Shown here in pieces: positions 9,011 to 15,514 of a stretch of 18,727 bases of DNA (the first letter of the stretch is position 1; the number at the start of each line of letters is the position of its first letter). Source of the DNA: Nitrospira sp. (GTDB taxonomy: Bacteria > UBA9089 > CG2-30-40-21 > SBAY01); NCBI GenBank assembly GCA_005239945.1, contig SBAY01000184.1:1-18727 (forward strand), given 5' to 3'. The position numbers were made by a program, and so were the translations under genes. The notes beneath the pieces were generated by a model that was not told where the DNA came from, searched no databases, and saw nothing but the letters and a program-made list of their open reading frames with translations.

Positions 9011-9057
9011 GAAGAGTTAAGGGTCGAAGAGTTAAGGGTCACGAAGAGTTAAAGGTC
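9011..9057 (+). repeat. Three tandem copies of a 15-bp repeat
   Basis: GAAGAGTTAAGGGTC occurs at 9011-9025 and 9026-9040 without a gap, then after AC again at 9043-9057 with one change (A for G at position 11). The array lies between the membrane protein stop and folP and does not encode a convincing peptide. Its role is unknown. Confidence 0.85.
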
Positions 9058-9111
9058 AAACCGACAATGTAGAATTAAAAGGAATCCGCTTTCTACCTTC
9101 TCGGTTTGCCC
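9054..9111 (+). repeat. Imperfect 21-bp inverted repeat upstream of folP
   Basis: The arms 9054-9074 and 9091-9111 match at 18 of 21 positions, with a perfect core CAAACCGA (9057-9064) / TCGGTTTG (9101-9108) and a 16-nt loop. It could act as a terminator for the upstream membrane protein gene, but there is no U-tract after it. It could also be a small palindromic repeat element. The left arm overlaps the last unit of the 15-bp tandem repeat. Confidence 0.6.
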
Positions 9112-9148
9112 CTATTCTACCTCCCTAATTTATCAGGAGATGCTATAA

Positions 9149-10363
9149 ATGGAGTATAATATCCGCATATTAGAAATATTCAGTGAAAAAGATACTGTTT
9201 CAGAAATGAAAAAGATAGGGGTGGATGCAAAAGGGATTGAGTTGATGTCCCCAAAAACTCTGTGCCGTGTGCTCAAATTAGAGCAGGTTGAATTAAAACT
9301 TGCCCTTATCCTTAAACAAGAGATGCTTTCTTTGGGGGGTGAGGCGGCTTTAAGTCGCGAGACAATCACCCTTAAATACCAGACGACAGATGTCCTGCTC
9401 ATCGGCAGTCTAAAACATTATCAAAGATTAATCAGCAAACTCAAAGACCAATATTTTGGCCTGGCTAAATTAGCGGTTGAAATTGAGAAGGTATTAAATA
9501 ATTTTATTAAGGATGAGTTTAAATTGGTTTGTGGAAGGCATCAATTTGATTTAGGGAAAAGAACCTTGATTATGGGTATTCTGAATATAACTCCAGATTC
9601 CTTTTCAGATGGTGGGCAATATCAAGAGGTAGAAAAGGCAATTGAGCGAGGTGTTCAGATGGCAGAGGAAGGAGCAGATATTATTGATATTGGTGGGGAA
9701 TCAACCCGACCTGGTGCTGTCCCCTGTTCAATAGAGGAGGAATTGGTCAGGGTTATCCCGCTCATCAGGGGATTGACTAAAAGGATTGATTTGCCTATTT
9801 CTATCGATACCTACAAAGCTGAGGTAGCTCGTCAGGCTTTAGAAGAAGGGGCCCAAATAGTTAATGACATTAGTGCTTTGAGTTTTGACCCCAGGATGGC
9901 ACAGGTGGTGGCTGAGTATAAAGTGCCCGTAGTGCTGATGCATATCCAGGGTACCCCACAAAACAGGCAACAAAATCCACAATACACTTGCGTTGTCTCT
10001 GAAATTATTCTTTATCTGCGCGAAAGAATCAAAACGGCTGTCTTCGCCGGGATAAAGGCAGACAAAATTATCATTGACCCGGGAATAGGATTTGGAAAGA
10101 CCGTTGAGCATAATTTAGAAATTTTACGCCGATTAAGGGAATTCAAATCACTTGGCAGACCGATTTTAATAGGCACTTCTCGTAAGTCATTGATTGGTAA
10201 AATATTGGATTTACCTGTAGAACAGCGATTGGAAGGAAGTTTAGCCACCGCAATTATTTCCATTTTAAATGGGGCAAATATTATCCGGGTTCATGATGTT
10301 CTGGCGATGAAACGGGCAGCGAAAATGGTGGATGCAATTATCAGACGGGAAACATTGTTCTGA
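9149..10363 (+). CDS. folP: Dihydropteroate synthase, long form with N-terminal extension
   Basis: This cytoplasmic folate-biosynthesis enzyme condenses p-aminobenzoate with 6-hydroxymethyl-dihydropterin diphosphate to give dihydropteroate. Residues about 138-404 form the TIM-barrel with all signature motifs: NITPDSFSDGG (146-156), GGESTRPG (182-189), SIDTYK (218-223), ND (239-240), MHIQGTP (264-270), DPGIGFGKT (310-318), GTSRKS (342-347) and RVHDV (380-384). At 404 residues it is about 125 longer than the usual 270-280. The N-terminal part (1-128) is mixed alpha/beta and has no motif I know. Similar long forms occur, from memory, in some anaerobic bacteria, so it is not necessarily a fusion mistake. 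AGGAG (9135-9139) lies 9 nt before the ATG. No other folate gene is in the window. A MITE-like palindrome starts at the stop codon. Confidence 0.96.
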   Translation: MEYNIRILEIFSEKDTVSEMKKIGVDAKGIELMSPKTLCRVLKLEQVELKLALILKQEMLSLGGEAALSRETITLKYQTTDVLLIGSLKHYQRLISKLKDQYFGLAKLAVEIEKVLNNFIKDEFKLVCGRHQFDLGKRTLIMGILNITPDSFSDGGQYQEVEKAIERGVQMAEEGADIIDIGGESTRPGAVPCSIEEELVRVIPLIRGLTKRIDLPISIDTYKAEVARQALEEGAQIVNDISALSFDPRMAQVVAEYKVPVVLMHIQGTPQNRQQNPQYTCVVSEIILYLRERIKTAVFAGIKADKIIIDPGIGFGKTVEHNLEILRRLREFKSLGRPILIGTSRKSLIGKILDLPVEQRLEGSLATAIISILNGANIIRVHDVLAMKRAAKMVDAIIRRETLF

Positions 10364-10530
10364 CTTCAATTCAGACATTAGACTATAGACATTAGACTTA
10401 AGAGAGAAAAATGGGCAGAGATTATACAAACAGAAATTAGAAATTGGAAATCAGGCATTCAAACTTCATCTCTTCCCCTAATTTCTAATTTCCAAATAGA
10501 AAAATCTGAAGTCTAATGTCTGAATTAAAG
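10363..10530 (+). repeat. MITE-like palindromic element, left copy (168 bp)
   Basis: The element begins at the last base of the folP stop codon. Its ends are near-perfect inverted repeats: CTTCAATTCAGACATTAGAC at 10364-10383 and the complement of that with one change at 10511-10530. A second, inner inverted pair is GAAATTAGAAATT / AATTTCTAATTTC, so the whole element can fold as one long hairpin. It encodes no protein. An inverted copy lies at 13994-14168. It sits between convergent genes and could serve as a two-way terminator. Confidence 0.85.
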
Positions 10531-10573
10531 TTGTTCTGACTGATTTCTATCTTAAGAATTGTCCCCCATAAGT

Positions 10574-13500
10574 TCACTCGATATCTTTGCGGTAAAATCT
10601 TTCATCGATTTTTTGTAATGCCTCAAGACAGGCATTCTTAACCTCATCTTCCGGGTCATTTAAACCATTAAGTAACGGTTCTAAAACCTCTAAGTTACCA
10701 ATCATTCCAAGGGTTAAAGCGGCTGCCTGTCGGACATTAACATGGGGGTCATTAAGGCAAGGGATAATTGGGGCTAAGACTTTTTCTGTACCTAAAAAGC
10801 CTATTGCCATAATAGCGGCACGGCGAACTTCTTCATGCGGGTCCTGAAGCCTTTTAACCAGAGCATCTTCTACTTTTAACTCACTTATTCCTAAAGACCT
10901 TAATCCATTGAGCATCGCCACCCTGATTCGCCAATCAGGGTCATCTAATCCTTCCAGAAGAGGTTCTAATACCTTTGGGTCACCGGAATAACCGAGGGCA
11001 ATAGCGGCTGTTTCCTTTTTCCACCATTCTTGTTCCTGAAGTTTGTCAAAGAGAATTTGCATCGCTTTTGGGGTATGTAAAGTACCCAGAGCCACGGCGG
11101 CGGCGTGACGAACATCTGCATCCATCTCATCAGTCATTTCTAATAAAGGCTGTAATGCCCGCTCATCACCCAATTTACCAAGGGCTACGGCCGCTTGTTC
11201 CCTGACCTTCCATGTTTTATCATGGAAACAAGATATAAGCTCTTCTACACAGAGTGAATTGCCTAATTCACCCAGGGCCTTAGCCGCCGCCTCTCTTACC
11301 TCTGCATGCGAATCTTTTAAGTGGCGGATAAGTGGTGTTTGCGCCTTAATATTCCCTAATTTACCAAGGGCACTAACCACTGCCTTTCTTACTTCTGAAT
11401 CCGGGTCATTTATTTTTTTGAATAATGATTCTAAGGACTTCTGCGTTTTTAAAACCCCTAAACCATCCGCCGCCGCCTTCCTTATTCTCCAATCAGGATT
11501 ATCTAACTCAGAGATAAATGTTTCTAATATCTTTGGAGTGCCAAAATTACTCAAGGAAATAGTGGCCATATCCCTTACCTCTGCATCAGAATCATTTAAT
11601 CTGTGAAGAAGAAAATCTATTGTCCTGGAATCCTTAAGATGGCCTAAGGCCTCAATAACTGCCTTTCTTATTTGAGCATCAGGGTCATTTAACCTAAGGA
11701 TAAGATTATCTAAGGCTAAAATCCCCTCCTTCCCTAAGACATCGATAATTCTTTTTATGCCAGTACTGTCTATAGTCTTGATGGCATCCACAATAATCTT
11801 CCTAACTTTATCCTGGGCAAGTTTTTTAACCCAAAACCATATAGGGAAGTGATGTTCCAAAGAACTATAGAGAAGAATTTCTATTGACTCTTCCTGGAGT
11901 GGTAAATCTTCCCGATATAGATATGCCTTACTAATCAAGGTAGTATCCATATACCAACGATGTGCCCGCCAATCATCCAATGCCTTATTGATATGCTCAA
12001 TAATCTCCCTTAATTCTATATCTTTTCGAGTCAGCCATTTCTTGGTAATACTGTTAATAAGATAATCAGAGATTAATTCATAGGTTTCCTTTTTTAACTT
12101 TCGTAATAGACGATAATGAACCAAAGAGGCTAAAATAGTACTTAATCTATCTTCTTCAATTTTAATAAAGGCACAGATTTCACGGACATTCATCTGGGGA
12201 TGTGTATCAAAAGAGGTAACCATTACCTTTAAAATACCTTTTGCCTGCTCTTTTTCTTCTGCTGAGAGTTCGTTCATCTTCTTTATTGTCTCTTCAAGAT
12301 AATCCGATAGAATTCCCTGCACCCCACCTAAATTGTCATACCACTCATAAGTTATAGTTTGTGGTAAAATATCCTTTAACAATTCAGGATTTAGTGTCTC
12401 TACTAATCTATTACCTACAATTTGAAGATGAATAGGACGAATTAAATCATGTTCATCTTTAATATCCCAGATTAAGGCCTCCTGGAGTTCTTGAGCATAT
12501 TCTATATTAAATAATTTAGCCGGGGATGTAAATGCCTCTATTGCCTGAGATTCGGTCAATCTTGTCAACTCAAAGGCATTTTGAAATAATTCCGGTAACC
12601 GATTTTTAAAACTACCCAATTGGACAAAGAAATCCTTACGGATAGAGAAGATAAATTTGACTAAAGGTTTATTGGCATAAGTAGCGGCAGAGAGCTCATC
12701 TATAAAATACTCTCTTGCTTTTTGAGGCACTTGTTTAAAAAAATTCTCAAAATGGTCAATAAAGATAATAATTGAAAAAGGTAAATCGATGTTCTTAAAA
12801 AATTCTACTAAAGATAGTGATTTATCTAATTTAAAACTCCTCACCCTATCTCGCTTAAATTCCTTTTCAATCGCCTCTTTGATTGAATTCAAAGGGTCCT
12901 CATCGCAATCAGTGTAAATAACCACATTTCGGTTTTGTAATTCAGGAATAATCCCTGCTTTAATCAAAGAGGTTTTTCCTATCCATGGTTCTCCATAGAT
13001 AACAAGTAATTTATTAATCAGGATATGTCCCACAAATTTAGAGATGTCCTGCTCTCTTCCCTTAAATATCTCTTTATCCGTAGTTTCATAATTTTCAAGG
13101 AATTTATAAGGGGATATTTGAGAAGGCTTACCTTGCCATGGTTTTTCTCTAACCAGGGGAGACTCTTCTTTAATCTTTGGAGGAAGAATAAGTTTAATTT
13201 CCTGATACCCCAAACCATTTTGATAAAAAATACCCTTAAAGGTATCCAGGTCTTTATTTAACCGCGTTTTTATCTTCTCATAAATATCATTTACAAACTC
13301 TTTATTATCAGCTATTTCCAGATTTGGTCTCATTGTTGCCGAAATTAACCAATGTTCTGAATCAATCCTGGTGACAATATCAAACCGTTCCTTTAAGACT
13401 AATAAAACAGTGCGGGTTTTAAAGGATTTTTCCCAGGTAGTAAGGAGTTCACGAGGAACATTTCCATAACCTATATCTAATTTATCGGCCAGCCGCAGCA

Positions 13501-13972
13501 AACAGGAAAAGAATTTAATTTTAAGGGTGTCTCTGGTTGCTTTCAGTGCTATATCTTCCTGGATTTCATGATGAGTAGCCTCTAATATTTGCATAATAAG
13601 ATATGCCTCAGATTCTGCAAGTTTCCAATCTTCATAATGCTTATAGACATAGTTATGGCTTCTGATATAAGTAAAATCTTTACCTTTATCATCAAATAGC
13701 TCCCCTACATCATGAAACCAAACAGACAATAGAAGAGAAAATATATCATCAGGTTCCATTTTTCGTTTGAGTGTAATTGGGAGTAAATCATTAATATTTT
13801 TTTCTACAGCCTCACAATGTTTATTTCCATGTTGAGCACGATAGATGATATCCTCTCTGGTGGCAACCTTATCGAGTTCATTCAGGACAGAAAACAACTT
13901 AAAATAGTAGTCCTTTGATTTATGCTTGAGAATAAATCTTAAACTATCCTTTTCTTCTAAATCAATTATCAT
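10574..13972 (-). CDS. HD domain - nSTAND1 NTPase - HEAT repeat protein
   Basis: This large protein is a candidate signalling or conflict (defence) STAND ATPase. Numbering is from an upstream in-frame ATG at 14008. Residues about 30-260 form an HD domain with likely metal ligands H64, H99-D100 (SVWFHDVGEL), H146/H147 (EATHHE) and D175 (LRLADKLD). Residues about 299-560 match nSTAND1: PYKFLENY and FKGRE, Walker A GEPWIGKT (339-346), Walker B IIIFIDHFE (D418, E421), sensor-like SIRKDF (455-460) and FTSPAK (493-497). A helical region (about 560-760) with a likely winged helix follows, then 12 HEAT repeats (766-1139). I prefer the start at residue 13 (13972): AGAGGGG lies 8 nt upstream, while the ATG at 14008 lacks a Shine-Dalgarno and its first codons come from the flanking repeat. 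By analogy with STAND proteins, HEAT repeats may sense a ligand and HD may be the output. Target and activity are unknown. Confidence 0.9.
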   Translation of the reverse strand: MIIDLEEKDSLRFILKHKSKDYYFKLFSVLNELDKVATREDIIYRAQHGNKHCEAVEKNINDLLPITLKRKMEPDDIFSLLLSVWFHDVGELFDDKGKDFTYIRSHNYVYKHYEDWKLAESEAYLIMQILEATHHEIQEDIALKATRDTLKIKFFSCLLRLADKLDIGYGNVPRELLTTWEKSFKTRTVLLVLKERFDIVTRIDSEHWLISATMRPNLEIADNKEFVNDIYEKIKTRLNKDLDTFKGIFYQNGLGYQEIKLILPPKIKEESPLVREKPWQGKPSQISPYKFLENYETTDKEIFKGREQDISKFVGHILINKLLVIYGEPWIGKTSLIKAGIIPELQNRNVVIYTDCDEDPLNSIKEAIEKEFKRDRVRSFKLDKSLSLVEFFKNIDLPFSIIIFIDHFENFFKQVPQKAREYFIDELSAATYANKPLVKFIFSIRKDFFVQLGSFKNRLPELFQNAFELTRLTESQAIEAFTSPAKLFNIEYAQELQEALIWDIKDEHDLIRPIHLQIVGNRLVETLNPELLKDILPQTITYEWYDNLGGVQGILSDYLEETIKKMNELSAEEKEQAKGILKVMVTSFDTHPQMNVREICAFIKIEEDRLSTILASLVHYRLLRKLKKETYELISDYLINSITKKWLTRKDIELREIIEHINKALDDWRAHRWYMDTTLISKAYLYREDLPLQEESIEILLYSSLEHHFPIWFWVKKLAQDKVRKIIVDAIKTIDSTGIKRIIDVLGKEGILALDNLILRLNDPDAQIRKAVIEALGHLKDSRTIDFLLHRLNDSDAEVRDMATISLSNFGTPKILETFISELDNPDWRIRKAAADGLGVLKTQKSLESLFKKINDPDSEVRKAVVSALGKLGNIKAQTPLIRHLKDSHAEVREAAAKALGELGNSLCVEELISCFHDKTWKVREQAAVALGKLGDERALQPLLEMTDEMDADVRHAAAVALGTLHTPKAMQILFDKLQEQEWWKKETAAIALGYSGDPKVLEPLLEGLDDPDWRIRVAMLNGLRSLGISELKVEDALVKRLQDPHEEVRRAAIMAIGFLGTEKVLAPIIPCLNDPHVNVRQAAALTLGMIGNLEVLEPLLNGLNDPEDEVKNACLEALQKIDERFYRKDIE
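10592..11713 (-). repeat. Twelve HEAT (PBS-lyase type) repeats in the STAND protein
   Basis: The C-terminus is a regular series of 31-residue (93-bp) units of the type LxxLIxxLxDPDxxVRxAAxxALGxLGxxxx, with only one unit longer (33 residues, around residue 1045). Seven to eight units retain the DP/D-x-x-VR core; unit 8 (QEQEWWKKETAAIALGYSG) is the most divergent. The strict phasing suggests expansion by tandem duplication. HEAT solenoids are protein- or nucleic-acid-binding scaffolds. Confidence 0.88.
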
Positions 13973-13993
13973 TGATGATTCCCCTCTCTTAAG

Positions 13994-14168
13994 CTTCAAT
14001 TCAGACATTAGATTAAGACTTTTCTATTTGGAAATTAGAAATTGGAAATTAGGGGAAGAGATGAAGTTTGAATGCCTAATTTCCAATTTCTAATTTCCGT
14101 TTGTATAATCTCTGTCCATTTTTTCTCTCTTAAGTCTAATGTCTATAGTCTAATGTCTGAATTGAAGT
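13994..14168 (-). repeat. MITE-like palindromic element, right copy (175 bp, inverted)
   Basis: This is the reverse complement of the element at 10363-10530. Differences seen are about six or seven substitutions, a 7-nt indel in the TAATTTC-rich part and two 1-nt indels. It lies between the M23 peptidase stop (14190-14192) and the STAND gene, both on the minus strand, so it forms the 5' leader of the STAND gene and possibly a terminator for the peptidase. Its inner end (TCTAATGTCTGAATTGAAG) supplies an in-frame ATG that extends the STAND frame by 12 codons, probably without use. Confidence 0.85.
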
Positions 14169-14189
14169 AATAATTAATGATTGATAATT

Positions 14190-15200
14190 TTATCCATGAC
14201 GAGGCAGGGAAAGAAAAGATGCAGGATTAACCGGACGGCCATTTTTCAAGATTTCAAAATGCAAATGGGAACCCAGACTTCTACCTGTATTTCCAACTAA
14301 TCCAATAACTTGTCCTTGATTAACATACATTCCTTTGCTAACCAGATTTTTTAAGTTATGAGCATATTTTGTGACATATCCACCAGTATGTCTGATAACA
14401 ACCGTATTTCCATATCCACCTATCCAACCACTATAAATAATCTCTCCACTCCTTGAGGCCCTGATTGGTGTTCCCTGGTAAGCGACGAAATCAATACCTG
14501 TATGAAATCGTATATTTCCATTAAACGGGTCTTTTCTATACCCATAGCCACTTGAAAAATGCCCGGCCGTCACTGGTCGTATAAACCCTATACCACTGAG
14601 AAGATATTCCTTTGATGAAGGTAATAGCTTTGCCCCTGGGATGAATACTTCTTTTCCGGCAACAATGTTTGTAGGTTTGGAGATATCATTCGTCTCAAGA
14701 ATTTTTCCCAAACTTACTTTATAGGTTTTTGAAATATTACTTAATGTTTGACCGCTCTGGATCTTATGAAACACACCATCCTGGTTAGGAATGCGTAATC
14801 TTTGTCCTACCCGAAGTGAATTTATACTTTTAATACTTTGATTAGCACCTAAAACAGTAGCTACCTTTATTCCTTGTCTTTGGGCTATTTCACCAACCGT
14901 ATCTCCTGAGCGAACGGTATAAAATAGGGTTTCAAAGGAAGGTTTATCAACCTCTATTCCACCGATTCCTATTGTCTGGTTATAATTAGTCTTACAAACA
15001 TAATGTTGTACTTGTGGATAGAATGTAGTCAGGAGTAAATCACTCTGTGAACCAATTTTGAACTGATGAGCTAATATCTGATTTTTAAAAAAGGTAGGTG
15101 AGAAGGTAACCAATAAGGCAAAAAACAGTAATACCCACCTCCCGATATGCGTCTTATTCTTATTTTTTCTCCTAAAGGCTTTTGCCTCCATTATAAACAT
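14190..15200 (-). CDS. Membrane-anchored LysM/M23 family metallopeptidase
   Basis: This 336-residue protein is a probable peptidoglycan endopeptidase or an activator of cell-wall hydrolases (NlpD/EnvC-like). A basic N-terminus and one hydrophobic segment (21-38) anchor or export it. Two LysM domains follow, at about 93-138 (YTVRSGDTVGEIA...LRIP) and 144-188 (FHKIQSGQTLSNIS...VFIP), which bind glycan. The M23 (lysostaphin-like) domain spans about 205-330 with zinc ligands H233 and D237 (HTGIDF), H281 and H312/H314 (SHLHFE); none is missing, so it should be catalytic. The start at 15200 has GGAAGG 7 nt upstream. A perfect consensus promoter lies just before it, so it is probably transcribed alone. 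A MITE-like palindrome begins 22 bp beyond the stop. Confidence 0.93.
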   Translation of the reverse strand: MFIMEAKAFRRKNKNKTHIGRWVLLFFALLVTFSPTFFKNQILAHQFKIGSQSDLLLTTFYPQVQHYVCKTNYNQTIGIGGIEVDKPSFETLFYTVRSGDTVGEIAQRQGIKVATVLGANQSIKSINSLRVGQRLRIPNQDGVFHKIQSGQTLSNISKTYKVSLGKILETNDISKPTNIVAGKEVFIPGAKLLPSSKEYLLSGIGFIRPVTAGHFSSGYGYRKDPFNGNIRFHTGIDFVAYQGTPIRASRSGEIIYSGWIGGYGNTVVIRHTGGYVTKYAHNLKNLVSKGMYVNQGQVIGLVGNTGRSLGSHLHFEILKNGRPVNPASFLSLPRHG

Positions 15201-15264
15201 AACTGCACCTTCCTTTTAGGAAATTCGCCTATTCACTTCTCTCTACTTTGATGGTGGGTAAATT

Positions 15265-15293
15265 ATTATATCATAATAAATAAAGTTTGTCAA
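15265..15293 (-). promoter_or_regulatory. Perfect consensus sigma70 promoter for the M23 peptidase gene
   Basis: Read on the minus strand, TTGACA (15293-15288) and TATAAT (15270-15265) are separated by exactly 17 bp, a full match to the vegetative consensus. Transcription would start near 15258, giving a leader of about 58 nt to the ATG at 15200. A run of A/T lies upstream of the -35 box, resembling an UP element. Confidence 0.85.
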
Positions 15294-15429
15294 CTGTTTT
15301 TTTCTAATGCCTGGCCGAGATAAACTTAAAAATCTCAAATTTTACTACATATTGCGTTAATATAAAATTTTATGCACTATATATAGAAGTATCTTGTCTT
15401 AAAATTTTTTTCAACTTGGGCGATTGAAA
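15294..15429. other. AT-rich intergenic stretch with small palindromes
   Basis: Between the peptidase promoter and the downstream palindrome of the proline-rich gene there is no gene. I see AAATTTTA/TAAAATTT (15337-15344 and 15363-15370, 18-nt loop) and a perfect 10-bp palindrome CTATATATAG (15377-15386). They could be a weak terminator or a regulator site for the peptidase gene. In so AT-rich a stretch chance is an equally good explanation. Confidence 0.35.
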
Positions 15430-15508
15430 GGTATCAGGTATCAGGAAACTAAAGAGGGATAAAAACTTCTCTCCTCACTTTTTCACCTGATACCTGACAC
15501 CTGATACC
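15430..15508. repeat. Palindromic repeat made of GTATCAG units, right after a stop codon
   Basis: GGTATCAGGTATCAGG (15430-15445) pairs with CCTGATACC...CCTGATACC (15486-15508), which holds three units, the middle one altered to GTCAG. The loop is about 40 nt. It starts 6 bp past the stop of the proline-rich gene (read on the minus strand), so it may end that transcript. The arms, built from tandem 7-mers, look like a REP/MITE-type element rather than a normal intrinsic terminator. Confidence 0.75.
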
Positions 15509-15514
15509 CTTTCT

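Larger units (their letters stand above)
10363..14168. mobile_element. Candidate composite or invertible unit: STAND gene between inverted MITE-like repeats
   Basis: The two MITE-like copies (10363-10530 and 13994-14168) are about 95% identical by eye outside three small indels and lie in opposite orientation, enclosing just one gene. No transposase or recombinase is encoded inside, and I could not define a target-site duplication. The layout would allow mobilisation in trans, or inversion of the enclosed gene by homologous recombination. Two independent insertions of a common genomic element would look the same, so this is a hypothesis. Confidence 0.4.

Noticed and set aside
10592..11713. 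93-bp periodic DNA repeats that could be taken for a CRISPR or satellite array
   Set aside because: They lie in one intact frame and encode HEAT repeats; the units diverge in the way protein repeats do.
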